NCBI RefSeq assembly: GCF_027923905.1
Contig: NZ_AP026966.1
Coordinates: 620,001 to 684,000 of the forward strand
Length of the DNA stretch: 64,000 bases
Source: Massilia varians
GTDB lineage: Bacteria; Pseudomonadota; Gammaproteobacteria; Burkholderiales; Burkholderiaceae_D
Direction of reading: 5' to 3'
This document shows, in pieces, positions 41,801 to 49,909 of the stretch. Below the pieces are notes generated by a model. The model was not told the origin of the DNA. It ran no database searches and saw only the letters and a program-made list of their open reading frames with translations. The translations under genes and the position numbers were made by a program. The first letter of the stretch is position 1; each line of letters begins with the position of its first letter.

Positions 41801-44800
41801 CGCAACGCGCCCAGGCGCGCCTGCCCGCAGCGCGCCAGACCAGCCTGCAGCGCCTGGCGCGGCGCAGCTGGAGCTTCTTCGAGGACCACGCCGGCCCCGC
41901 CAGCAACTGGCTGCCGCCGGAAAGCGTGCAGGAGCATCCCCATCCGCTGCTGGATGCCCGCACCACCCCGAGCGGCATGGCGCTGTTCCTGCTGTCCACG
42001 CTCGCGGCGCGCGATTTCGGCTTCATTGCGCCGGGCGAGCTGTTGCGGCGCCTGGATGCCTCGCTGGCCTCGATGGCGCTGCTGGAGCGCTGGCAGGGCC
42101 ACTTCCTGGCCGCCTACGACAGCGCCACTCTGGCGCCGCTCGAGCCGGCCTGCGTCGCCACCCGCGACAGCGGCTGGATGGCGCTCGGCCTGCGCGTCCT
42201 TGCCGCCGGCCTGGACGAGCTGCCGGACGCGCCGATTGCCGGGCCGCGCGCACTGGACGGGATCCGCGCCGCGGTGCACGTGGTGGACGAGCTGGTCCAG
42301 CACCAGGCCCATGGCGTGCGTGCGCTGGTGGCCGAGGTCTGGGGCGCGCTCGACCCGCAGCGCTGCCGCGCGGCCGACACCTTGCCCGGCCTGTCGGCGT
42401 GCCTGCGCCACGTGGCCGCCGCCGCCGATGCGCTCGAAGCCGGCCTGCCCGACACCGCCGACGCCGCGCTGCGCGGCTGGGCTGCGCGCCTGGCCGCGCA
42501 ATGCCATGCGCAGCAGGACGAACTGCTGGCGCTGGCACCCTGGATGCGCGCCGAGCAGGAATACGTGCTCGACGCCGGCCTGACGCGCATCCCGACGCTG
42601 CGCGAACTGGCGGCCCTGGAACTGCCTGCCGGCAGCCATCACGGCCTGGCGCGGCTGGTGCGCGAAGGCCAGCACGCGCAAAAGCTGCTGGCGGAATGCG
42701 CCCGCCTGGCCGGGCAGGCACGCGGCTTCGCCGACATGGATTTCGCCGCACTGCTCGACCCTGAGACCGGCCTGCTGGCGGCCGCCTGCCACGTGCGCGA
42801 CGGCCGCCTCGATGCCGCCAGCTGCGACCTGCTGGCGGCCGACAGCCGCATGGCCACCTTCGTGGCGGTGGCGCAGGGCCAGCTCGGCCAGCGTCACTGG
42901 TGGGCGCTGGGGCGGCCGCTGCGCATCGCCGGAGCGGAGCAGCTGCTGCTGTCGCGCACGGGCAGCCTGTCCGACTACCTGGCGCCGCAGCTACTGATGC
43001 CGACCTGGCGCGAGACCCTGCTCGACCACGCCGGCCGCGCCGCCGTGCGCGCCCAGGCGGCGCATGGAGCGCGCCACGAGATGCCCTGGGGCTTTTCGGA
43101 ATCGAGCTGCAACGCGGTCGACGCCCAGTTGCTGTTCCAGTTCGGCCGCTTCGGCATTCCGGCGGCCAGCCTGGAGCGCAGCGTGGACGCCGGCCTGGTG
43201 GCGGCGCCGTATGCGGCCATGCTGGCCTTGCCGGTGGCGCCGGCCCTGGCCCTGGATAACCTGGAGCGCATGGCCCAGGAAGGCCTGGCCGGCGATTACG
43301 GCTATGTCGATGCGGTCGACCATACCCCGGGCCGGCTGCCCTACGACGAGCGCCGCCACGTGGTGCGCCTGGCCGCCACCCGCCACCAGGGGATGGGCCT
43401 GCTCGCGCTGCTGCAACTACTGCACGGGGCGCCGATGCAGCGCCGCTTCAGCCTCGACCCGGAACTGCGCGCGGCCCTGTCCCTGCTGCAGGAACCGGTG
43501 CCGGCTTTTGGCGCATCCCTTGGGGAGGCCTACGACGGCGCGCAGCAGCACCCGGGTCCCGCCCAGGGACGGGTGATCGACCGCGCGGATGCGTCGGCGC
43601 CGGACGTGCAGCTGCTGTCGAACGGCAGCTACCACGTGCTGGTGGACAGCATTGGCGCCGGCTACAGCCGCTGGGGCGAATTCCCGCTCACGCGCTGGCA
43701 GCCGGACCCGCTCGGTGCCCGGGGCGGCCTGGCCTGTGTGCTGCGCGACGGCGCATCCGGCGAACTGTGGTCGCCGACACTGGCGCCCATCCACGGCGAA
43801 CCGGCACGCTACGAGGCGGTGTTCGCGGAGGGACGCGCCAGCTTCCGGCGCGAAGAGCGCGGCCTGGCGATCGTGAGCGAGGCGGTGGTCGCACCCGAGG
43901 ACGACATCGAGCTGCGCTGCATCCGCATCCACAACCTGGGCGACACGCCGCGCAGCCTGGAGGTGACCAGCCAGGTCGAGCTGCTCGCGCCGCAAGGACA
44001 GGCGGCGCAGCTGCGCATCGATGCGCCGACCCAGGCCCTGCTGTGCACCCTGGGGCCGGGGGCGCCGACCGTCCTGCAACTGATGGCGGTGCATGGCGAA
44101 GCGGGCGCGCCGGAATACAGCGCCGCCTGCCGCGATCCGCTGGCGGCGCTGGCGCCGCTCGATGAAGCATCGTCCGTTTCCCGGCCGGCGCTGGCGATCC
44201 GCCGCAGCATCACGCTGGCGCCGAACCAGGAGCTGCGCATCGACCTGGTGCTGGGCGCGGCGCCGACGCCCGCCGGCGCGCGCGAACTGGCCGCGCGCTA
44301 TGCCGGCACCCAGGCGGTGGCGCAGGCTGTGGAAGCAGCATGGACACATGGCCAGGCCTTCCTGAGCGCGGCCGGCATCGGCGAAGCGCAGGCCCGGCTC
44401 TACAACCGTCTGGCCGGCTGCCTGCTCGACCCGGTGCCGGGCTTGCGGGCCGAGCCCGGCGTCATCGAGCGCAACGTGCGCGGACGCGCCGCCCTGCGGC
44501 CCTACGGCGTGGACGGCAGCCGTCCGCTGCTGGTGCTGCAGCCCGGCCCGGACAGCGCCCTGGCGCGCGAAGTGTTCCAGGCCCAGGGCTACTGGCGTGC
44601 GCGCGGCTTCGAGGCGGACGTAGCGGTGCTGTGCGAGGATCGCGCCTCGTTCGACCAGCTCACGGCGCTCGCATCGGGCGCAGGAGAGGGCATCCACCTC
44701 CACCTGCTGCCCGAGGTGCCGCAGGAAGACCGCATCCTGCTGCGGGCGGCGGCGCAGGTGCTGCTGCTCGAGGAACGCGGCAGCCTGCTCGAGCAGCTGC

Positions 44801-46950
44801 GCCGCGCGGCCCCGGGATTGCCGGCGCTGCCGCCCCCGTTCGCGGCCCAGGAACAGCCCGCTCCCTGGACCAGCGAGGCGCGCCTGCCTGAGGACGAAGA
44901 ACTCCAGTCCGGCCAGGGATTTTCCCGGGACGGGCGCGAGCTGCTCATCCGCGACGGGCAGCCCCTGCCGGCGCCGTGGGAACACGCACTGGCCAACGGC
45001 GTGTTCGGCGCCGTGCTGCCGCACACCGGCCCGGGCAGCACCTGGTGCGGCCGGCGCTCGCTGCTCCTGAGCGCGCCGCAGGGCGAAGCCTTCTACCTGC
45101 GCGACGAGGACAGCGGCGCCGCATGGTCGCCGACGCCCTGGCCGATGCCGTCCGGCGAGCCCTACCGCACCCGCCACGGTTTCGGTTACACCCTGTTCGA
45201 GCACGTGGCGCACGGCATCCGGTCCGAGCTGCGCTGCTTCGTGGCGCCCGGCGCGTCGCTGAAATACGCGGTCATCAAGCTGCACAATGCCTCCAGCGCG
45301 CCGCGCCGCCTGTCCGTCACCGGCTACGTGCAATGGTGGATGGACGACGCCGCCGCACGCCCCGGCCTGCAGGTCGTCACCAGCGTCGACGTGGCCAGCG
45401 GCGCCCTGGTAGCGCGCAATGCCTTCGGCGACGGCTTTGGCGACCAGCTCGGCTTCTTCCACCTCGACGCGCCCCAGGTCGCCTCCACCTGCGACCGGCG
45501 TGAATTCGTCGGCCGCCACCGCAGCCTGGCGCGGCCGGCGGCGCTGGAGCGCAAGGGCTTGTCCGGCGCCCATGGGGCCGCGCTCGACCCCTGCGCGGCC
45601 CTGCAGACGCGGGTAGAGCTGGCGCCGGGCGCCGCGATCGAGCTCGTGTTCCTGCTCGGCGCCGCCGGCCCCGACACGCTGGCGGCGAGCCGCGCGGTGC
45701 AGCAGCACGGCGGCGCGAAAGCGGCGGCGCTGGCGCTGCGCCAGGTGCACGCCTTCTGGGACGAGCTGCTCGGCAGCCAGCGCGTGTCCACGCCGGATGC
45801 GGCCTTCGACCTGCTTGCCAACGGCTGGCTGCCCTACGCGGCGGTGGCGGGCGCCATGGGCGGCACGCCGGCGCAGCAGCTGCAAGGCGCGCTGGCGGCG
45901 GCGCACGGCAACCCGGCGGTCTTGCGCGATGCGCTGCTGCGCGCCGCGCGCGCCGACATCGGCGCCGAAGGCCGGCCGGTGGAAGACTTCCTGTGGCTAC
46001 CGTATGCGCTGCACCGCTACGCCGGCATCACCGGAGACTACGGCATCCTGCGCGAGCCGGCCGGCGGCGACCCCTCCAGCGGCACGCGCCTGGCGCGCGA
46101 CGACCTGTACCAATACTGCGTGCACGGCCTGCGCGGCTGCCTGCGCTTCGGGGTGCACGGCATGCCGCTGCAGGATGCGCGCATGCACGAGGGCGACGAG
46201 GAGCTCGACGCCAGGGGCGAGAGCGTGCTGCTGGCCTTCCTGCTGGCCGCGGTGCTGCAGCGCTTTGCCGAGGTGGCCGACCGGCGCGCCGATTTCGGCT
46301 TCGCCACCACCTGCCGCGGCGCCGCGCTGGCGCTCAAGGCGCAAGCCGAGGAATACGGCTGGAACGGCGCCGCCTATGGCGACGGCGGCGCCGCCACCCA
46401 GGCCTGGGCCGCCATGGCCGGCGCCGAGCCCGGCCGCGTCCAGGCGGTGCTCGCGGCGCTGGGTACGAGCGAGGTGCAGGATGGCCGCACCGCCGCCTGG
46501 ACGGCGCTGGCCCTGGCGGGGCAAGGCGCCGGCACGCCCGCCTGGGAACTGGCGCGCCGCCTGAATCCGCTTGCGCCCGATGGCGCCACACGCGTGCGCT
46601 TCTCCGGCGCGCCTTGCTTCATGATGGATGGCGCAACCGCCGGCTGGACGCAGCTGCTGCTGAGCGACGCGCTGCTCGGCCTGCAGCGCACGGTGGACCG
46701 CCTGGCGCCGGCGCCGCTGCTGCCGCTGGGCTGGGACAGGCTGCATTATCGTTACCGCAACGGCCGGACCGATTATCATGTCACGGTTTTGCCGGCCGAT
46801 ACGGGCGAGCTGCTCGTGTTCGACGGCACGCCGCAGCAGGAGCGGGTGATCGAACTCGTCGACGACGGGCGCGAGCACAAGGTGGAACTGTATGTGGAAC
46901 GCAAGCCGGGCGACGCGCTCGCCGGCCATCAACCAACCAGCCAGGAATGA
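38872..46950 (+). CDS. NdvB/ChvB-like giant membrane protein (cyclic beta-1,2-glucan synthase homologue) with altered catalytic motifs
   Basis: About 2692 aa, matching the roughly 2800-aa NdvB/ChvB family. Seen in order: an N-terminal region, two membrane helices (about 389-443), a GT84-like cytoplasmic region (about 460-790) with LDAATDLPRDAARRLVGAMAHPLN near 620, further membrane helices (about 807-970), a glycoamylase-like domain (about 1400-1490; PWGFSESSCNAVDAQLLFQFG in part), and two GH94-related sugar-binding/phosphorylase-like regions from about 1584 and 2041 to the end. Several motifs recalled as catalytic in NdvB differ here (see finding), so true cyclic glucan synthesis is doubtful. 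The start is uncertain: GTG 38872, TTG 38887 (preceded by CGAGG) and ATG 38935 are in frame. A Tsx-like porin follows after four bases. Confidence 0.82.
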   Translation: MSRSLLKQEKNPKAESGIAAVMSNARDEGARGLRAQLDELAGAIDAACDALDRARRRGSELPPAAGAILDNSPLIDAQLRQARGQLLHDRGALPGPGGQARILVLARDAVHRNDGRIERAGLADLLDSSRQEAPLLLAELRLFPAALRLALLDGLRQVAVRGARACEERILAADWAGRLRDTAAQRSGDLVLLVADMARQAEPMGSSFVAELSRRLQGQGPVVAQALGWIDARLADQGSSIGQMVADERDAMAADGTRVAHTLASLRLLGGIDWRLLLEGASTVEPILRADPDGSYPRMDGPTRDLYRLAVERLARRSRRSETEVAQEALALAGRNLTPGEGGLDARRRHIGYYLAGPGLPALEARLQPRPGLAAGLGRRLRHAPLAARIAGVGVLTLLFAAAVVIAARQQGAGLGLQIVIGLLALVGASGLARSLVDMMAAWLASPAPTPRMDFDDGIPAEEQALVAVSARLVNSAQLDALCRDLEVRYLANRDPRLRFCLLADLYDAPGETMPGDEALVAHAAAAIETLNRKHARDYRFPTIDEDGQPATGRVRVEPFLLLQRPRTWNAGEHAWIGRARRRGQLADLNAFLAGTGRERFAAVAGNTAGLAEMRYVITLDAATDLPRDAARRLVGAMAHPLNQPALDAGGTRVAEGHAMLRPLVGGALPDPQACRYQRMWLEGHGTWAAALAGSESEAQGMFGWSAIYEVDAYERVLRGRLPDEVLPAPGIVDEGCLHARSDCEVRLAEALPGSYGEHAVRRHRAVRAAWQVAGWIRPRIGKAKGEREANPMTAGARWQLFDTLRDSLVAPALAALLVLCWSRLTEPAFWTAMVLSVFFLPALLGSLVALSDRPHDAPWRQHLDSWARGARVPLVRAALATSFLPHAAWCQLDAVLKALWRSRVSRRRQLEWRPAALARPARVVANNWLTMWFAPALAVATSLLLTFANPYSLFTAAPVLLVWFLSPLLAWWTSLPQRAQARLPAARQTSLQRLARRSWSFFEDHAGPASNWLPPESVQEHPHPLLDARTTPSGMALFLLSTLAARDFGFIAPGELLRRLDASLASMALLERWQGHFLAAYDSATLAPLEPACVATRDSGWMALGLRVLAAGLDELPDAPIAGPRALDGIRAAVHVVDELVQHQAHGVRALVAEVWGALDPQRCRAADTLPGLSACLRHVAAAADALEAGLPDTADAALRGWAARLAAQCHAQQDELLALAPWMRAEQEYVLDAGLTRIPTLRELAALELPAGSHHGLARLVREGQHAQKLLAECARLAGQARGFADMDFAALLDPETGLLAAACHVRDGRLDAASCDLLAADSRMATFVAVAQGQLGQRHWWALGRPLRIAGAEQLLLSRTGSLSDYLAPQLLMPTWRETLLDHAGRAAVRAQAAHGARHEMPWGFSESSCNAVDAQLLFQFGRFGIPAASLERSVDAGLVAAPYAAMLALPVAPALALDNLERMAQEGLAGDYGYVDAVDHTPGRLPYDERRHVVRLAATRHQGMGLLALLQLLHGAPMQRRFSLDPELRAALSLLQEPVPAFGASLGEAYDGAQQHPGPAQGRVIDRADASAPDVQLLSNGSYHVLVDSIGAGYSRWGEFPLTRWQPDPLGARGGLACVLRDGASGELWSPTLAPIHGEPARYEAVFAEGRASFRREERGLAIVSEAVVAPEDDIELRCIRIHNLGDTPRSLEVTSQVELLAPQGQAAQLRIDAPTQALLCTLGPGAPTVLQLMAVHGEAGAPEYSAACRDPLAALAPLDEASSVSRPALAIRRSITLAPNQELRIDLVLGAAPTPAGARELAARYAGTQAVAQAVEAAWTHGQAFLSAAGIGEAQARLYNRLAGCLLDPVPGLRAEPGVIERNVRGRAALRPYGVDGSRPLLVLQPGPDSALAREVFQAQGYWRARGFEADVAVLCEDRASFDQLTALASGAGEGIHLHLLPEVPQEDRILLRAAAQVLLLEERGSLLEQLRRAAPGLPALPPPFAAQEQPAPWTSEARLPEDEELQSGQGFSRDGRELLIRDGQPLPAPWEHALANGVFGAVLPHTGPGSTWCGRRSLLLSAPQGEAFYLRDEDSGAAWSPTPWPMPSGEPYRTRHGFGYTLFEHVAHGIRSELRCFVAPGASLKYAVIKLHNASSAPRRLSVTGYVQWWMDDAAARPGLQVVTSVDVASGALVARNAFGDGFGDQLGFFHLDAPQVASTCDRREFVGRHRSLARPAALERKGLSGAHGAALDPCAALQTRVELAPGAAIELVFLLGAAGPDTLAASRAVQQHGGAKAAALALRQVHAFWDELLGSQRVSTPDAAFDLLANGWLPYAAVAGAMGGTPAQQLQGALAAAHGNPAVLRDALLRAARADIGAEGRPVEDFLWLPYALHRYAGITGDYGILREPAGGDPSSGTRLARDDLYQYCVHGLRGCLRFGVHGMPLQDARMHEGDEELDARGESVLLAFLLAAVLQRFAEVADRRADFGFATTCRGAALALKAQAEEYGWNGAAYGDGGAATQAWAAMAGAEPGRVQAVLAALGTSEVQDGRTAAWTALALAGQGAGTPAWELARRLNPLAPDGATRVRFSGAPCFMMDGATAGWTQLLLSDALLGLQRTVDRLAPAPLLPLGWDRLHYRYRNGRTDYHVTVLPADTGELLVFDGTPQQERVIELVDDGREHKVELYVERKPGDALAGHQPTSQE

Positions 46951-46954
46951 GGAC

Positions 46955-47821
46955 ATGAGTAAACGATTGACGACATGGAGCGGCGCCGCCTGCGCCGCCC
47001 TGCTGTGCTGCGCCGCGCCGGCAAGCGCGGTGGACTGGAGCGACAATGCCATCAGCTACCGCTACGGCACCCGCTTCGCCGAGCCCTTCAATCCGGAGCA
47101 CATCAAGAAGCACATCGTGGCGTTCACCCACGCCAGCGGCTACAAATACGGCAGCAACTACCTCAACCTGGACGTGCTCAAGTCCGACAGCACCGACCCG
47201 CGCGACCTCGGCAGCAACAGCGGCGCGCTCGAGGGTTACCTGCTGTACCGCCACACGCTCGACATCGGCGCCCTGCGCGGCCAGGAAATCCGCTTCGGCA
47301 AGGTAAAGGGCGTGGGCCTGACGGTCGGCTTCGACCTCAACCACAAGGACGACGTCGGCTACAACTCGCGCAAGCGCATGCTGGTCGCCGGCCCGACCCT
47401 GATGTGGGACGTGCCGGGCTTCCTGAACACCAGCATCCTGTGGCTGCGCGAATCGAACGCGCCGAGCGGCCCCTTCCCGCCGATCGCCAACGTGCGCGGG
47501 CGCTACACCTACGACACCCACCCGATGTTCGGCGCCAGCTGGGGCATCCCGGTGAACGAACATTGGTCCTTCGAAGGCTTCCTGAATTTCATCGCCGCCA
47601 AGGGCCTGGACGAAACCGGCGCCCCCACCAGCGCCGAGACCAACCTGGACTTCGCTTTCATGTATGACGTCGGCCCGCGCCTGGGCTACGCGCCGAAGAA
47701 GGTCCGGGTCGGATTCGGCTATCAGTTCTGGAACAACAAGTTCGGCAATTCGCGCCGGACGACGGGTGGAGCGGGGCAGCGGGCCAGCACGCCGATGGTG
47801 CGGGCGGACTTTCATTTCTGA
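46955..47821 (+). CDS. Tsx/OmpK-like outer-membrane channel protein
   Basis: 288 aa with signal peptide (to about residue 25, CCAAPASAVDWSD). The mature protein matches the nucleoside-specific channel family (PF03502 as recalled): VDWSDNAISYRYGTRFAEPF, YGSNYLNLDVLKSD, GFGYQFWNNKFG, and a C-terminal aromatic residue (ADFHF) typical of outer-membrane beta-barrels. ATG 46955 is preceded by GGAATGAGGAC and starts four bases after the NdvB-like stop, so they are co-transcribed. A decayed second copy of this gene lies at 49379-49793, beyond the T6SS cassette. Confidence 0.9.
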   Translation: MSKRLTTWSGAACAALLCCAAPASAVDWSDNAISYRYGTRFAEPFNPEHIKKHIVAFTHASGYKYGSNYLNLDVLKSDSTDPRDLGSNSGALEGYLLYRHTLDIGALRGQEIRFGKVKGVGLTVGFDLNHKDDVGYNSRKRMLVAGPTLMWDVPGFLNTSILWLRESNAPSGPFPPIANVRGRYTYDTHPMFGASWGIPVNEHWSFEGFLNFIAAKGLDETGAPTSAETNLDFAFMYDVGPRLGYAPKKVRVGFGYQFWNNKFGNSRRTTGGAGQRASTPMVRADFHF

Positions 47822-47899
47822 TAGGCCGCGTACCAGCCTTTGATCTTTTGCCGCTTGAGCCTTGAGCACCGCTAAGTTGCTCTAAGCTAGCTCTGCCAC

Positions 47900-47928
47900 G
47901 ATGCCTCTTTGTTCACAGAGGAGGCATC
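47900..47928 (+). promoter_or_regulatory. Hairpin sequestering the hcp ribosome-binding site
   Basis: GATGCCTC (47900-47907) is the exact complement of GAGGCATC (47921-47928), with a 13-base loop. The second arm contains the end of the Shine-Dalgarno AGGAGG (47919-47924) and abuts the hcp ATG at 47929. In the mRNA this would hide the ribosome-binding site. Regulation through it is inferred. Confidence 0.6.
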
Positions 47929-48423
47929 ATGGCAATCGACGTGTACCTGCAGATCGACGGCATCAAAGGCGAATCAGCCGATTCCACGCATCAGGGATGG
48001 ATCGAGGTCAGCTCGGCCCAGTGGGGCGTCGTTCAGCCCACGATTGCAGCGGGATCGGCGACCGGTGGGCGTAACACTGGTCGCAGCGAATATCACACCC
48101 TGTCGATCATGAAGCACGTCGATCTTGCGTCACCCGTGCTGATGCAGTCCTGCTCGTCGGGTAAAACCATCCCGAAGGCGAAGATGGAGTTCATGCGCGC
48201 CGATGGCGACGGCAAGCGGGTGAAGTACTACGAGCTCGAGCTGGAGAATGTGCTGATCTCCTGCATGGAGCAGATGGTCACCGAAGGAAGCATTCTTTGT
48301 GACCGTATCGGCCTGCAGTTCGCCAAAGTGAAGTGGAAGTACGCGCAGCAGAAGATTCATGGCGGCATTGGGGGCAACACCGCTGGCGGCTGGGACCTGT
48401 CCTGCAACAAGTCGTGCGCGTGA
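47929..48423 (+). CDS. hcp: Hcp-family type VI secretion tube protein
   Basis: 164 aa. Hcp forms hexameric rings that make the T6SS inner tube and carry small effectors in the lumen. The N-terminus AIDVYLQIDGIKGESADSTHQGWIEV (in pattern), then SEYHTLSIMKHVDLASPVLM and YYELELENVLIS, are classical Hcp blocks. A strong AGGAGG precedes the ATG but lies in a hairpin. No T6SS structural genes are in the window, so this is an orphan hcp-effector-immunity island. The next gene begins 12 bp after its stop. Confidence 0.95.
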   Translation: MAIDVYLQIDGIKGESADSTHQGWIEVSSAQWGVVQPTIAAGSATGGRNTGRSEYHTLSIMKHVDLASPVLMQSCSSGKTIPKAKMEFMRADGDGKRVKYYELELENVLISCMEQMVTEGSILCDRIGLQFAKVKWKYAQQKIHGGIGGNTAGGWDLSCNKSCA

Positions 48424-48435
48424 CCGAGGCGGACC

Positions 48436-48930
48436 ATGGCCCCTCAACAGAACGACCCGCTCCGGCCTACCCAGGATACGCGCGGCTTCTACATGTTGCC
48501 GCAGACGCCAATGGATTCCGGTTAGCACACTTACGGCAAGATGGATGGTAAGCCGGACAGAGGCGGGTATCAGTACGCGCATCCAATCATGATGACGGCG
48601 ATCCTTCGCGTGGCGATGGAGTGGCAGGCCATCGACAAGCGCCGCTTTGGCGTCGGGAATATCAGCCGGGCTGACAAATTCGACGACGATGAGCACCAAA
48701 CCCATCTGGACGGGCTTCAGGTGGACGTGCGTGCGCTTCGAAAAGATGGTTTGCATCTGCCGGTAAGGTGGACCGACAGGGAGTATGACCAAGAGGCCAC
48801 TGCAAAGCTGATTGGATTGTTCCGCACCTTCGCACCAGTGATCGTTGTCTATTTCAACGATCCGAAGATACCGTTCGTGAAGCTCCTCATCGGTCACAAT
48901 GACCACTTCCACGTAGGACTGCGAGGATGA
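48436..48930 (+). pseudogene. T6SS-associated murein endopeptidase effector, interrupted by an amber codon
   Basis: Read from ATG 48436 (preceded by GAGGCGG), the frame gives APQQNDPLRPTQDTRGFYML..., then TAG at 48523-48525 (codon 30), then continues in the same frame to TGA at 48930. Without the stop the product would be about 164 aa. The part after the stop has the motifs of MepA-like (M74-type) murein endopeptidases: THLDGLQVDVRALRKDG and HNDHFHVGL, giving the zinc histidines and aspartate. The stop falls at ...MDSG*HTYG, where a tyrosine codon one base away would restore the protein. Re-initiation at ATG 48541 would keep the catalytic part (129 aa) but has no Shine-Dalgarno. Position after hcp and before a secreted protein suggests effector and immunity. 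Confidence 0.82.
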
Positions 48931-48931
48931 G

Positions 48932-49321
48932 ATGCGCAAGATTGCTATGACTGTCGTTGCGACGTGTGGCCTTGTTTCGCTGACCTTTGCGGCTGACTCG
49001 CTTGGCACGTGGCAGCCGCTTCAGGAAGGGCGTTACAAAATCTTTTCTGGCGAAACCGTGGCCTATGGTGAGGCGCCCACTGCCAAGGATCGGAAATTGT
49101 CGATCGTGGTGAAGGGCCAGGCTGCGAAGGAAATATTCGATTCGATTGGTTCTGACGCGCGTGACATCTGTAGCTCGGAAAAGGGGGACCGGGAACGGAA
49201 CAGAGGGGGTGTCCAGTGCATGTACAAGGCCAAGGATGCCAGCTCACCCGGGAAAGGCTATCGGTGCTGGATCGGGGTCGACCTCACAAGCGGTCAGGGC
49301 GCGCCAACGGTGTCTTGTTAA
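48932..49321 (+). CDS. Candidate periplasmic immunity protein of the T6SS effector
   Basis: 129 aa with a signal peptide (residues 1-20, MTVVATCGLVSLTFA). The mature part has four cysteines (CSSEKG, VQCMYK, YRCWIG and the C-terminal Cys) that could form two disulfides. No family was recognised. It starts one base after the effector stop, so the two genes are translationally linked, and a periplasmic location is what is needed to neutralise a cell-wall hydrolase. GC content is clearly lower than in flanking genes. The immunity role is inferred from position and export only. Confidence 0.7.
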   Translation: MRKIAMTVVATCGLVSLTFAADSLGTWQPLQEGRYKIFSGETVAYGEAPTAKDRKLSIVVKGQAAKEIFDSIGSDARDICSSEKGDRERNRGGVQCMYKAKDASSPGKGYRCWIGVDLTSGQGAPTVSC

Positions 49322-49378
49322 TTGACGCGTTTCCCAGCTGAAGCACCTCGTTGTCGAAAGTAGCAACCCCGCATTAAC

Positions 49379-49793
49379 GGCATCAACTACCTCAGCCCGA
49401 ACTTAGTCAAGTCCGACAGCACGGACCCGCGCGACCTCGGCAGCAACAGCGGCGCGCTCGAGGGCTAGCTGCTGTACCGCTCGCGCAAGCACATGCTCGT
49501 GGCCTGCCCCACCCTGATGTGGGATGTGCCGGGCTTCCTGAACACCAGCATCCTGTGGCTGCGCGAATCGAACGCGCCGGGCGGACTCTTCCGCCGATCG
49601 CCAACGTGCGCGCGCTACATCTACGACACCCACCCGATGTTCGGCACCAGCTGGGGCATCCCGGTGAACGAACACTGGTCCTTCGAAGGCTTCCTGAACT
49701 TCATCGCTGCCAAGGGCGTGGACGAAACGGTGCCCCGACCGGCGCCTCGGCTACGCCAGAACGCCGACGGTGCGGGCGAACTTTCATTTCTAG
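49379..49793 (+). pseudogene. Decayed second copy of the Tsx-like porin gene
   Basis: The DNA aligns with the intact porin gene from about 47152 to its end. Damage visible: a TAC to TAG change where the intact copy has GAGGGTTACCTG; an exact 114-bp deletion corresponding to 47252-47365; two small losses of one and two bases near 49590-49615 that together keep frame; and loss of most of the C-terminal part, with the final ...TTTCATTTC retained before TAG 49791. No start or signal peptide remains. It marks the downstream edge of the T6SS cassette. Confidence 0.88.
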
Positions 49794-49888
49794 GACGATT
49801 TGAAGAGTCTGTAGGGCACTTGAACTGGCTTAAAGGTTGTAGCTAAATTTGCAATTATTGAGAAGAAACGGCGCAAGATGTTTTTCCA

Positions 49889-49907
49889 TGCAATTGCAAA
49901 AATTGCA
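49889..49907 (+). promoter_or_regulatory. Inverted repeat directly upstream of the CehA-like gene
   Basis: TGCAATT (49889-49895) and AATTGCA (49901-49907) are separated by five bases and end two bases before the ATG at 49910. A further TTGCAATT occurs near 49849. It may be an operator or an mRNA hairpin in the leader; no Shine-Dalgarno is visible here. Confidence 0.45.
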
Positions 49908-49909
49908 TT

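Noticed and set aside
39508..45906. Long minus-strand frames opposite the NdvB-like gene
   Set aside because: Gln/Ala/Arg-rich shadow translations with no recognisable domain; the plus-strand protein has clear family features.
49403..49846. Short open frames at the porin remnant as functional small genes
   Set aside because: Their sequence aligns to the intact porin gene with stop codon and deletions, so they are remnants of a pseudogene.
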